DNA of 34,886 nucleotides from Streptomyces sp. SID486 (GCF_009865385.1 NZ_WWJT01000779.1:1-34886); one strand, 5' to 3'; numbered from the stretch's first letter, positions 15,511 to 23,434 are shown. The notes: generated from the sequence alone by a model not told the origin. Numbers and translations: made by a program.

Positions 15511-17466
15511 ATGCGACTGGCGCCGTACGGATCGTGGCCGTCGCCCATCGACGCGGCGCTCGCCGCCGCGCACGACGGGCGACCGGAATGGGTGGGCTTC
15601 GTCGGCGACGAGATCTGGTGGACCGAGCCCCGGCCGGCCGAGGGCGGCCGGCGCACGCTGGTGCGGCGACGGACCGACGGCGGCGAGGAGTCGGTGCTGC
15701 CCGCGCCCTGGAACGTGCGCAGCCGGGTGATCGAGTACGGCGGCCGGCCCTGGACCGGGGTGAGCCAGGACGGCCGGCCCCTCGTCGTCTTCGTGAACTT
15801 CGCCGACCAGCGGCTCTACCGGTACGAGCCCGGCGGGGAGCCCCGGCCGCTCACCCCCGAGGCCCCGGCGGGCGGCGGCCTGCGCTGGGCGGAGCCCCGG
15901 CTGGACCTCGCCCGCGGCGAGGTGTGGTGCGTGCTGGAGGAGTCCACCGGGGGCGGCCCGGACGACGTACGCCGGGTCCTGGCCGCGGTGCCGCTGGACG
16001 GGTCGGCGGCCGGAGACCGCCGCGCCGTCCGTGAACTCACCCCGGCACGGCACCGGTTCGTCACCGGCGCCCGGCTGTCGCCCGACGGCCGGCGGGCCGC
16101 CTGGCTGGGCTGGGACCATCCGCGGATGCCGTGGGACGGCACCGAGCTGCTGGTCGCCGACGTCGGCGACGACGGCAGGCTGACGGGGGCGCGGACGGTC
16201 GCCGGCGGACCGGACGAGTCCGTCGCCCAGGCCGAATGGGCGGCGGACGGCAGCCTCCTGTACGCGAGCGACCGCAGCGGCTGGTGGAACCTCTACCGCG
16301 ACGGCACCCCGCTGTGCCCGCGGGAGGAGGAGTTCGCCGGACCGCTCTGGCAGCTCGGGCTGCGCTGGTTCGCGCCGCTGGACAACGGGCTGCTGGCGGT
16401 CGCGCACGGCCGCGGGCCGGCCCTGCTCGGCATACTCGACCCGGAGTCCGGCGAGATCGTCGACGCCGCCGGCCCGTGGACGGAGGTCACCGCCTCCCTC
16501 GCCGCCCACGGCACCCGCGTCGTCGCGGTCGGCGCCAGCCCGCGCACCGCGCACGAGGTGATCGAGCTGGACACCGTCACCGGCCGCGCCCGGGTGATCG
16601 GCGCCCGGCACCGCGACCCCGTCGACCCGGCCCACTACCCCGAGCCACAGATCCGCACCTTCGCCGGCCCGGACGGCCGCGAGGTGCACGCCCACGTCTA
16701 CCCACCGCACCACCCCGGGCGGGCCGCGCCCGACGGCGAGCTGCCGCCGTACGTGATCTGGGCGCACGGCGGCCCCACCAGCCGGGTACCGCTCGTCCTG
16801 GACCTGTCGATCGCCTACTTCACCTCGCGGGGCATCGGGGTCGCCGAGGTCAACTACGGCGGCTCCACCGGATACGGCCGGGCCTACCGCGAGCGGCTGC
16901 GCGAGCAGTGGGGCGTGGTCGACGTCGAGGACTGCGCGGCCGTCGCCCGAGCCCTCGCCGACGAGGGCACCGCCGATCCCGCGCGGCTGGCCATCCGGGG
17001 CGGCAGCGCGGGCGGCTGGACCGCGGCCGCCTCCCTGACCACGACCGACGTCTACGCCTGCGGCACCATCGCCTACCCGGTGCTCGACCTCGCCACCTGG
17101 GGCCCGGGGGACACCCACGACTTCGAATCCCGTTACCTGGAGTCGCTGATCGGCCCGCTCGCCGAGGTGCCGGCCCGGTACGCCGAACGCTCCCCGACCG
17201 CGCACGCCGACCGGCTCACCGTGCCCTTCCTGCTGCTCCAGGGCCTGGACGACGTCATCTGCCCGCCCGCCCAGTGCGAGCGCTTCCTCGCCCGGATCGC
17301 GGGCCGGGGCGTGCCGCACGCCTACCTCACCTTCGCCGGCGAGGGGCACGGGTTCCGGCGGGCGGAGACCATGGTGCGCGCCCTGGAGGCGGAACTCTCC
17401 CTGTACGCCCAGGTGTTCGGGCTCGAGCCGGCACCGAGCACACCGAAGGTGGAACTGACCCCGTGA
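15511..17466 (+). CDS. S9-family serine peptidase (acylaminoacyl/dipeptidyl peptidase type)
   Basis: This 651-residue protein has an N-terminal beta-propeller (about 1-390, with repeats such as RLSPDGRRAAWLGWDHP and AEWAADGSLLYASDRSG) and a C-terminal alpha/beta hydrolase domain. The nucleophile is Ser499 in RGGSAGGW, the acid is the Asp580-Asp581 region in GLDDVICP, and the base is His613 in GEGHGF. The propeller restricts entry to short peptides. No signal peptide is seen. The ATG at 15511 is preferred over a GTG at 15499 because GGGGGA lies just before it. It begins 15 nt after the M20 gene and its stop overlaps the start of the S66 gene, so the four genes form one unit. Confidence 0.92.
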   Translation: MRLAPYGSWPSPIDAALAAAHDGRPEWVGFVGDEIWWTEPRPAEGGRRTLVRRRTDGGEESVLPAPWNVRSRVIEYGGRPWTGVSQDGRPLVVFVNFADQRLYRYEPGGEPRPLTPEAPAGGGLRWAEPRLDLARGEVWCVLEESTGGGPDDVRRVLAAVPLDGSAAGDRRAVRELTPARHRFVTGARLSPDGRRAAWLGWDHPRMPWDGTELLVADVGDDGRLTGARTVAGGPDESVAQAEWAADGSLLYASDRSGWWNLYRDGTPLCPREEEFAGPLWQLGLRWFAPLDNGLLAVAHGRGPALLGILDPESGEIVDAAGPWTEVTASLAAHGTRVVAVGASPRTAHEVIELDTVTGRARVIGARHRDPVDPAHYPEPQIRTFAGPDGREVHAHVYPPHHPGRAAPDGELPPYVIWAHGGPTSRVPLVLDLSIAYFTSRGIGVAEVNYGGSTGYGRAYRERLREQWGVVDVEDCAAVARALADEGTADPARLAIRGGSAGGWTAAASLTTTDVYACGTIAYPVLDLATWGPGDTHDFESRYLESLIGPLAEVPARYAERSPTAHADRLTVPFLLLQGLDDVICPPAQCERFLARIAGRGVPHAYLTFAGEGHGFRRAETMVRALEAELSLYAQVFGLEPAPSTPKVELTP

Positions 17467-18386
17467 AGGAACTCCGGCGGCCGCGCCGGCTCGCCCCCGG
17501 CGCCCGGGTGGCCGTCGTCGCCACCAGCGGGCCGGTGCCCGAGGAGCGGCTGCAGGCCGGTCTCGACGTGCTGCGCGGCTGGGACCTCGACCCGGTCGCC
17601 GGGGCCCATGTCCTCGACCGGCACCCCCGGTTCGGCTACCTGGCCGGCACGGACGCCGACCGCGCCGCCGACTTCCAGCGCGCCTGGTGCGACCCGGCCG
17701 TGGACGCGGTGCTGTGCGCCCGCGGCGGGTACGGCGTGCAGCGGATGATCGACCTGCTCGACTGGGAGGCGCTGCGGGCGGCCGGACCCAAGCTCTTCGT
17801 CGGGTTCAGCGACCTCACCGTCCTGCACGAGGCCATCGCCACCCGCCTGGGGCTGGTCACGCTGTACGGGCCGATGGCGGCCGGCATCGACTTCGTCAAG
17901 AACGCGCGGGCCCAGGAGCACCTGCGCGCCACGCTCTTCGCCCCCGAGACGGTCCGCACCATCGCCAGCGGCGGCCGGGCGCTGGTGCCCGGCCGGGCCC
18001 GGGGCGTCACCCTCGGCGGCTGCCTGTGCCTGCTCGCCGCGGAACGCGGCACCCCGCACGCCCGGCCCTCCGCGCGCGGCGGACTGCTCTGTCTGGAGGA
18101 CGTGGGCGAGGAGACGTACCGGCTCGACCGGTACCTCACCCAACTGCTGCGCTCCGGCTGGCTGGAGGGGGTACGCGGACTGCTCCTCGGCTCCTGGCAG
18201 GACTGCCAGGACTACGCCGGGCTGCGGCCCATGCTGGCCGACCGGCTCGGCGGCCTCGGCGTCCCGGTCGCCGAGGAGGTCGGGTTCGGGCACTGCGAGG
18301 GGGCGTTGACGATCCCCTTCGGCGTGACCGCCGAACTCGACGCGGACGCCGGTACGGTGACACTGGACGAGCCGGCGCTGCGCTGA
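17463..18386 (+). CDS. S66-family LD-carboxypeptidase (LdcA/MccF-like)
   Basis: This 307-residue serine peptidase belongs to family S66. Members remove the terminal D-Ala from murein tetrapeptides during wall recycling (LdcA) or inactivate microcin C-type aminoacyl nucleotides (MccF). The catalytic residues are visible: Ser116 in GFSDLTVLH, Glu212 in CLEDVGEE and His277 in GFGHCEG. ARGGYGVQR and the LGGCLCLL segment are also typical. The GTG start at 17463 overlaps the stop of the S9 gene (GTGA). There is no signal peptide, as in LdcA. It is the last gene of the operon. The M55 partner favours wall-peptide salvage over antibiotic immunity, but the latter is not excluded. Confidence 0.92.
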   Translation: MKELRRPRRLAPGARVAVVATSGPVPEERLQAGLDVLRGWDLDPVAGAHVLDRHPRFGYLAGTDADRAADFQRAWCDPAVDAVLCARGGYGVQRMIDLLDWEALRAAGPKLFVGFSDLTVLHEAIATRLGLVTLYGPMAAGIDFVKNARAQEHLRATLFAPETVRTIASGGRALVPGRARGVTLGGCLCLLAAERGTPHARPSARGGLLCLEDVGEETYRLDRYLTQLLRSGWLEGVRGLLLGSWQDCQDYAGLRPMLADRLGGLGVPVAEEVGFGHCEGALTIPFGVTAELDADAGTVTLDEPALR

Positions 18387-18464
18387 CGGACCGCCCAGGC
18401 CCGGGCGGGACACGTACCGCGCCGGGGCGGTGTGACGCACACGGCGCCGGCGGCCGGAACGCCG

Positions 18465-18470
18465 TAGTCT
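18465..18470 (+). promoter_or_regulatory. -10 hexamer TAGTCT, leaderless geometry
   Basis: TAGTCT is followed by six bases and then the ATG of the acetyltransferase gene at 18477. It fits TANNNT, with no Shine-Dalgarno site, so transcription probably starts at the ATG. Confidence 0.5.
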
Positions 18471-18476
18471 GGCCGG

Positions 18477-19028
18477 ATGCCGCACCCTCCGTCCCACCAC
18501 CTCGCCGTCGGCCCCCGCGTGGCCATCCGTCCCTTCCGGCTGGAGGACGGCCCCGAGTTCACCGCCCGGGCCAGGCAGAGCAAGGACCTGCACCGGCCGT
18601 GGCTGTTCCCGCCGGACACCGACAAGACCTACGCCGACTACGCCGGCCGGCTGATCGAGGACCCGGCCCGGGCCGGTTTCCTGGTCTGCGAGAAGGACGG
18701 CGGGGACATCGCCGGCTTCATCAACATCAACAACATCGTGCGGGGCGGCTTCCAGTGCGGCGCCCTCGGCTACGGCGCCTTCGCGCACGCGGCCGGGCGC
18801 GGCCTGATGCGCGAAGGCATGGAACTGGTCATCGCCTACGCGTTCGGACCGCTCGCCCTGCACCGGCTGGAGATCAACGCACAGCCCGGGAACACCGCGT
18901 CCATCGCCCTCGCCCGGGGCGCCGGGTTCCGCCTGGAGGGCCTCTCCCCGCGAATGATCTACGTGGACGGCGCCTGGCGCGACCACGAACGCTGGGCGCT
19001 CACCGTGGAGATGCGGTCCGGGCACTGA
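18477..19028 (+). CDS. RimJ/RimL-type GNAT acetyltransferase
   Basis: This 183-residue protein is a GNAT acetyltransferase of the RimJ/RimL (Acetyltransf_3) group, which acetylates N-terminal amines or small amines. It starts with VAIRPFRLEDGPEF. It has GYGAFAHAAGRGLMREGMEL in the acetyl-CoA binding region and LHRLEINAQPGNTASIALAR followed by GAGFRLEG, the typical C-terminal part. It lies 90 bp after the peptidase operon with its own promoter-like hexamer. The substrate is unknown. Confidence 0.9.
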   Translation: MPHPPSHHLAVGPRVAIRPFRLEDGPEFTARARQSKDLHRPWLFPPDTDKTYADYAGRLIEDPARAGFLVCEKDGGDIAGFININNIVRGGFQCGALGYGAFAHAAGRGLMREGMELVIAYAFGPLALHRLEINAQPGNTASIALARGAGFRLEGLSPRMIYVDGAWRDHERWALTVEMRSGH

Positions 19029-19098
19029 CCCCGTCGCACGCCTTTTGCGCAATCCTGACCGGCAGCGCCCCTGGCCGAGCGCCGCGGCGGCGGGTTCC

Positions 19099-21072
19099 AT
19101 GGTCATCGTGACCAGGATCCGACGTGACGTGCTGACCCTGCCCGCCGCCCGGCTGGGGCCCGACAACCCGCTGCCCGCACTGTGCCCCCGCGACGACGTC
19201 CACCGCGTCGGCGACCGGGAACGCGCGGGCATGCCCGACGACATGGCCCGGCAGCTCGGCCTCGCGCCGCTGCGCAGCCTGCTGCCCGTGTCGCTCCGGG
19301 ACGGCTACGGCAGAGAGCGGCAGCCCCGCGGTCTGCAGACGCTGGTGATCGAGAACGACCGGCTGCGCGCCACCGTCCTGCCCGGACTGGGCGGCCGGCT
19401 CGCCTCCCTGGTCCACCTGCCGACGGGACGCGAACTCCTCTACCGCAACCCGGTGTTCCAGCCCGCCGACTTCGCCCTCAACGGCGCCTGGTTCTCCGGC
19501 GGCATCGAGTGGAACATCGGCGCCACCGGCCACACCACCCTCTCCTGCGCCCCCCTGCACGCCGCCCGCGTCCCCGCCCCGGACGGCGGCGAGATGCTGC
19601 GGCTGTGGGAGTGGGAGAGGCTGCGCGACCTGCCCTTCCAGATCGACCTGTGGCTGCCGGAGGGCTCCGACTTCCTCTACGCCGGCGTCCGGATCCGCAA
19701 CCCGCACGAGCGGCCCGCGCCCACCTACTGGTGGTCCAACACCGCCGTCCCCGAGGACCGCCGCATCCTGGCCCCCGCCGAGGAAGCCTGGCACTTCGGC
19801 TACGAGAACCGGCTGCACCGGGTGCCCGTTCCCACCTACGACGGCATCGACCGCACCCACCCCCGCAACAGCACCCACCCCGCCGACTGGTTCTACGACG
19901 TCCCCGACGGCCGCCGGCGCTGGATCGCCGCTCTGGACGCCGACGGACACGGGCTGGTGCAGACCTCCACCGACGTGCTGCGCGGCCGCAAGCTCTTCGT
20001 CTGGGGCAGCGGCCCGGGCGGCCGGCGCTGGCAGGAGTGGCTGACCGCACCCGGGACCGGCGGCTACTGCGAGATCCAGGCCGGGCTCGCCCGCACCCAG
20101 CTCGAACACGTCCCACTCGCGGCCCAGAGCGAGGTGTCCTGGCTGGAGGCGTACGGGCCGCTGGACACTCCGGCCGCGGGGGAGTGGGCGGACGTCGTCA
20201 AGACGGCCGAGCGACGGCTGGCGGCCGTCCTGCCCCGCGACCGCGTCGACGCCGCGTACGCGGCGTGGCGGCCGTACGCCGACACCGAGCCCCGGACCAC
20301 GCTCGCCGCCGGCTCCGGCTGGGGCGCCCTCGAAGTGCTGCGGGCCGGCCTCGACCTGCCCGGTACGCCGTTCCCCGAGTCCACCCTCGGCGACGCCCAG
20401 GAGCCCTGGCGCCAGCTGCTGCGTACCGGAGCGCTGCCGGACCGGGACCCGGCCCGGCCGCCCGGCCCTACCCTGGTCGCCCCGCCCTGGCGGGACCTGC
20501 TGGAGACCGCCCCCGCCACCGCGCACACCGAGTACCACCTCGGTGTCGCCCAGTGGCACGCCGGCGACCGCGCCCAGGCCGTCCGCAGCTGGGAACGCGC
20601 ACTGCGCCGCGCGCCCGCCGCCTGGGCGGCGCTGCGCTGTCTGGCCGTCGCCGACCGGGAGGCCGGCCACCACGAACGGGCCGCGGACCGGTACGCGGAC
20701 GCCTTCCGCGCCCTGTGCGGCGAAGGGCACGGGAAGGGACACGACGACGAGACGTGGACGGCGGCCCTGGCCGCGCTCGGCCGGGAGACCCTCGAAGCGC
20801 TGCTGCGGGCACGGCGGCCCGCCGACGCGCGCTCGGTGTGGCAGCGGCTGCCCGACGGCGTCCGCGGGCGCGGCCGGTTCCGGCTGCTGCTCGCCGAGCT
20901 GCTGCTCGCGGAGGGCCGGCGCGCCGAGGCGCGGGCCGTCTTCGACGCCGGCTTCGAGGTCGCCGACCTGCGGGAGGGTGCCGACGACATCGACCGGCTG
21001 TGGGCCCGCCTCACCGACGAGCCGCTGCCCGGCCGCTACGACTTCCGGATGCGGCCGGACACCGGCGGCTGA
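19099..21072 (+). CDS. DUF5107 protein with C-terminal TPR-like region
   Basis: This protein of about 657 residues has an N-terminal galactose-mutarotase-like beta-sandwich of the DUF5107 type (about 55-370). Examples are the segments VLPGLGGRLASLVHLPTGRE, GGIEWNIGATGHTT and YWWSNTAVPEDRRILAP. An alpha-helical region with TPR features follows (about 460-640), including EYHLGVAQWHAGDRAQAVRS and LGRETLEALLRARRPADAR. Such proteins are thought to bind or process carbohydrates, but no activity is proven as far as I know. There is no signal peptide. The ATG at 19099 was chosen because homologous proteins begin close to IRRDVLTLPAA; a GTG at 19108 is possible. No strong ribosome binding site is seen. 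Confidence 0.85.
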   Translation: MVIVTRIRRDVLTLPAARLGPDNPLPALCPRDDVHRVGDRERAGMPDDMARQLGLAPLRSLLPVSLRDGYGRERQPRGLQTLVIENDRLRATVLPGLGGRLASLVHLPTGRELLYRNPVFQPADFALNGAWFSGGIEWNIGATGHTTLSCAPLHAARVPAPDGGEMLRLWEWERLRDLPFQIDLWLPEGSDFLYAGVRIRNPHERPAPTYWWSNTAVPEDRRILAPAEEAWHFGYENRLHRVPVPTYDGIDRTHPRNSTHPADWFYDVPDGRRRWIAALDADGHGLVQTSTDVLRGRKLFVWGSGPGGRRWQEWLTAPGTGGYCEIQAGLARTQLEHVPLAAQSEVSWLEAYGPLDTPAAGEWADVVKTAERRLAAVLPRDRVDAAYAAWRPYADTEPRTTLAAGSGWGALEVLRAGLDLPGTPFPESTLGDAQEPWRQLLRTGALPDRDPARPPGPTLVAPPWRDLLETAPATAHTEYHLGVAQWHAGDRAQAVRSWERALRRAPAAWAALRCLAVADREAGHHERAADRYADAFRALCGEGHGKGHDDETWTAALAALGRETLEALLRARRPADARSVWQRLPDGVRGRGRFRLLLAELLLAEGRRAEARAVFDAGFEVADLREGADDIDRLWARLTDEPLPGRYDFRMRPDTGG

Positions 21073-21077
21073 GCGGC

Positions 21078-21428
21078 TCAGGCGCCGCGCTGGTCCACGT
21101 ACTCGAACACCGACCCGTCCGGGTGGACCGCCAGCAGATTGCGGCCCGCCGGCGTCGGCACCGGTCCCGCGACCACCTGGGCGCCCAGCTCGGTCAGCAG
21201 CCGGTGGGCCTCCTCCACGTCCTCGACGGCGATGGTCGCCGCCACCTTGCGCAGGACCTCGAGCTCCGACTGCGGGCCGCTCATCAGGAGGAAGGAGCCG
21301 ACCGCGGCGACCTGCACCCCGCCACGCTCGAAACGCAGCGCCCTGCCGCCCGCCAGGCGCTCGTAGAAGGGGATCGCGGTTTCGAGGTCGTCGACGCAGA
21401 TGCGCAGCGAGGCGCCCAGAATCTCCAT
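21078..21428 (-). CDS. VOC-family (glyoxalase/bleomycin resistance-like) protein
   Basis: This 116-residue protein has the paired beta-alpha-beta-beta-beta modules of the vicinal oxygen chelate fold. The first module is SLRICVDDLETAIPFYERLA and the second is ATIAVEDVEEAHRLLTELGA, ending PDGSVFEYVDQRG. The conserved Glu near the end (FEYVDQ) is kept, but His is not at the usual first position (LRICV), so metal binding is uncertain. Members include glyoxalases, dioxygenases and antibiotic-binding proteins. It is convergent with the DUF5107 gene (5 bp apart) and divergent from the holin-like gene. TAGGCT lies 6 nt upstream of the ATG, suggesting a leaderless mRNA. Confidence 0.85.
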   Translation of the reverse strand: MEILGASLRICVDDLETAIPFYERLAGGRALRFERGGVQVAAVGSFLLMSGPQSELEVLRKVAATIAVEDVEEAHRLLTELGAQVVAGPVPTPAGRNLLAVHPDGSVFEYVDQRGA

Positions 21429-21434
21429 GCGCCG

Positions 21435-21440
21435 AGCCTA
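21435..21440 (-). promoter_or_regulatory. -10 hexamer TAGGCT, leaderless geometry
   Basis: On the minus strand TAGGCT is followed by CGGCGC and then the VOC gene's ATG at 21428. The pattern and spacing match those before the two GNAT genes. Confidence 0.5.
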
Positions 21441-21474
21441 GTTGGGGCCGCCCGGCGCGCGCAGGCCCTCGCGT

Positions 21475-21501
21475 TACCCGCTGTGATGGGCGGGTACCCG
21501 C
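21475..21501 (+). promoter_or_regulatory. TACCCGC inverted and direct repeats before the holin-like gene
   Basis: TACCCGC (21475-21481) and GCGGGTA (21490-21496) form a 7-bp perfect inverted repeat with an 8-bp spacer. A third TACCCGC (21495-21501) overlaps the second arm. The cluster lies just before the ATG at 21507 and covers an alternative ATG at 21486. It may be an operator for the membrane-protein gene, and supports the downstream start. Confidence 0.4.
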
Positions 21502-21506
21502 ACGGT

Positions 21507-21941
21507 ATGGACCGTTTTGATCACCTGGAACACCTGGACAAGTATCTGGTGGAAGAGCTGGCGCAGGTGGCACGCGAGACGGTACGCGACGAGCTGCGCG
21601 AGCAGTCCCGCAAGCAGCGCCGCACCGCCATGCTCTACGCCGCGTCCGGCGCCGTCGCCCTCTACGCCGGCGGCGCGGTGGCCCTCGCCGTCGGCCTGGC
21701 CCTGGCGATCGGCCTGCCCGGCTGGGCCGCGGCGCTGATCACCGCGGCCGCCCTCGCGGTCGTGGCCTTCCTGCTGCGCGGAGTGGCGCACTCGGGGCAC
21801 CGGCAGCACGGGCCGCACCGTGTGATCGGCGGCACCGCCCCGACCGCTCCGCCGAGCGGCCTCGGCGCGCCGTACCCGCCGATGCCCATGACACCGCCCC
21901 AGCCCCCCGTCGACCCGGACACCCCGCACCACCGCGCCTGA
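21507..21941 (+). CDS. holin-like (Phage_holin_3_6/DUF1469 type) membrane protein
   Basis: This 144-residue protein has an amphipathic charged N-terminal helix (YLVEELAQVARETVRDELRE). Two membrane segments follow, about 40-65 (YAASGAVALYAGGAVALAVG) and 70-93 (WAAALITAAALAVVAFLLRG), and then a Pro/His-rich cytoplasmic or external tail. This layout is that of actinobacterial proteins assigned to the phage-holin superfamily III, found in chromosomes without phage. The function is unknown. The ATG at 21507 begins MDRFDHLEHLDKYL, matching where such proteins usually start; an in-frame ATG at 21486 would add seven residues. It is convergent with the LLM gene and followed by a strong bidirectional hairpin. 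Confidence 0.8.
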   Translation: MDRFDHLEHLDKYLVEELAQVARETVRDELREQSRKQRRTAMLYAASGAVALYAGGAVALAVGLALAIGLPGWAAALITAAALAVVAFLLRGVAHSGHRQHGPHRVIGGTAPTAPPSGLGAPYPPMPMTPPQPPVDPDTPHHRA

Positions 21942-21971
21942 CCTCGGCCGGGCCGGAACACGCGTCCCGCG

Positions 21972-22001
21972 CCGGCCGGGGCGCCGACGTGCCCCGGCCG
22001 G
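21972..22001. terminator. bidirectional hairpin terminator between convergent genes
   Basis: CCGGCCGGGGC (21972-21982) and GCCCCGGCCGG (21991-22001) are perfect 11-bp complements around an 8-nt loop, between the holin-like (+) and LLM (-) genes. The decamer GTCAGCCGGC is repeated in tandem at 22001-22020, overlapping the LLM stop codon. Confidence 0.65.
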
Positions 22002-22011
22002 TCAGCCGGCG

Positions 22012-22968
22012 TCAGCCGGCGAGCTGCGGCAGCACCTTCGTCCGGTAGAAGTCGAAGAACCCCCGCTGATCCGGCCCGATCTGGTTCACGTACACCCGGT
22101 CGAAGCCGGCGTCGGCGAAGGCCCGCAGCGCGCGGGCGTGCTGCTCGGGGTCGCCCCCGCACACCACCTCGTCGCGCACCATGTCCTCGGTGACCAGCTC
22201 GTGCAGCTGCTCGAAGTGCCGGGGTGAGGGGAGTACCTGCCCCATCTCGCCGGGCAGCAGCTCGTTGTACCAGAGCCGGTGCACGGTACGGACGCACTCC
22301 TCGCGGTCCGTCCCGTAGCAGACCTTCGTACCGCCGCTGACCGGCTTGGCCCCGCCGCCGCCCTTGCGGAACCGGGTCACCATCTCCTCCTGCGGCATCA
22401 TCGTGATGTAACCGTCGCCCACCCGGGCCGCCAGCGAGGTCGCCTTCGGGCCGAAGCCGGAGATGTCGATCGGGACGGGCTCGTCGGGGACGGTGTAGAG
22501 GCGGGCGTTCTCCACGGTGTAGTGGGTGCCGTGGTGGGTGACCTCCTCGCCGGTGAACAGCCGGCGCATCACCTGGATCGCCTCCTCCAGCATCTCCAGG
22601 CGCACCTGCGTCGGGGGCCAGCGGTCGCCGAGGATGTGCTCGTTCAGCGCCTCGCCGGTGCCGACACCGAGCCGGAAGCGGCCTTCGGTCATCACCGCGC
22701 TGGTCGCCGCCGCCTGCGCCACCACCGCCGGGTGCATCCGCACGGTCGGGCAGGTCATCGCCGTCTCGATGGGCAGCGACACCGCCTCCGACAGCGCGCC
22801 GATCACCGACCACACGAACGGGCTCTGCCCCTGCGCGTCGTTCCACGGGTGGTAGTGGTCGGAGATCCACAGCGCCTGGAAGCCGGCCTGCTCGGCCATG
22901 CGGGCCTGTTCGACGAGGGCCGCGGGATCGTGCTCCTCGGCTGCCAGGAAATAGCCGTACTCGGGCAT
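22012..22968 (-). CDS. LLM-class F420-dependent oxidoreductase (Fgd-like)
   Basis: This 318-residue TIM-barrel protein belongs to the luciferase-like monooxygenase family that uses coenzyme F420. It resembles the group of F420-dependent glucose-6-phosphate dehydrogenase homologues. Characteristic segments are MPEYGYFLAAEEHDPAALVE, GFQALWISDHYHPWND, GRFRLGVGTGEALNEHILG and DISGFGPKATSLAARVGDGY. The protein transfers hydride between F420 and a substrate that cannot be read from sequence. It is cytoplasmic. The ATG at 22968 has GGAGG 7 nt upstream. F420 use agrees with an actinobacterial host. Confidence 0.9.
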   Translation of the reverse strand: MPEYGYFLAAEEHDPAALVEQARMAEQAGFQALWISDHYHPWNDAQGQSPFVWSVIGALSEAVSLPIETAMTCPTVRMHPAVVAQAAATSAVMTEGRFRLGVGTGEALNEHILGDRWPPTQVRLEMLEEAIQVMRRLFTGEEVTHHGTHYTVENARLYTVPDEPVPIDISGFGPKATSLAARVGDGYITMMPQEEMVTRFRKGGGGAKPVSGGTKVCYGTDREECVRTVHRLWYNELLPGEMGQVLPSPRHFEQLHELVTEDMVRDEVVCGGDPEQHARALRAFADAGFDRVYVNQIGPDQRGFFDFYRTKVLPQLAG

Positions 22969-22986
22969 GGGGGAAACCTCCGCGGG

Positions 22987-23034
22987 CGAAGCCGGTCGTC
23001 GGCATGGTCACGAAGCCGGTCGTCGGCATGGTCA
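22987..23034. repeat. perfect 24-bp tandem duplication upstream of the LLM gene
   Basis: The 24 bases at 22987-23010 are repeated exactly at 23011-23034, beginning just past the ribosome binding site of the LLM gene. The perfect identity suggests a recent duplication. It moves any upstream promoter 24 bp away, and each copy could hold a regulatory site. Confidence 0.85.
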
Positions 23035-23208
23035 CGGACCCGGGCCGGGTAACCGGCCGCGACCGGGCGAAACGCCGGCACCGGAACGCGGGGGCCGGGG
23101 GCGCGCCGGCCCCCGCGGCGGCGTACGGGTGACCGTCCCGGCGTTTGGGTGCCCCCGCCCCGGTTACGCGGAAGACCTCGGACCAGCCGCACCGGCCGGA
23201 GGCGCACC

Positions 23209-23394
23209 GTGGGCCGACCTAGCGTCGTGATCGTCGGCGCCGGTTCCGCCGCGTACCGGGCTGCCCCACCCCGGCCCGGCTCGCCCGCGGCCGCCGGTGC
23301 CCGCAGGGGTGCGCCCCCGCTGGATCCTGCTGGACGCGGCGGCGCGTGTGCTGCGGGGTGTCGGGGAGCGGCTGTCCCGCAGGGCCGCCCATGA
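23209..23394 (+). pseudogene. truncated start of a FAD/NAD(P)-binding oxidoreductase
   Basis: A GTG at 23209 with GGAGG 7 nt upstream opens a frame reading VGRPSVVIVGAGSAAYRAA. That is the beta-strand and GxGxxA nucleotide-binding loop that opens NADH dehydrogenase (Ndh-2)-like flavoproteins (about 400 residues). After this the 61-codon frame turns into Pro/Ala/Arg-rich sequence and stops. A second frame downstream (about 23300-23400, RWILLDAAARVLRGVGERLS) looks protein-like and may be the old C-terminus, but I cannot prove it. The picture is of an internal deletion that left a remnant. The rest of 22969-23434 (promoter region of the LLM gene included) holds no other gene I can support. Confidence 0.4.
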
Positions 23395-23434
23395 CGGCCC
23401 GGAGCGGCCGTCCGCACAGGCAGGAGAAGAGCCC

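Noticed and set aside
14155..17349. 1064-codon open frame on the minus strand across the peptidase operon
   Set aside because: It mirrors the third-position GC bias of the M20 and S9 genes and has no recognisable domain.
21507..21941. Prophage holin, implying a prophage
   Set aside because: No lysin, integrase or structural phage gene lies nearby, and this family is common in actinobacterial chromosomes.
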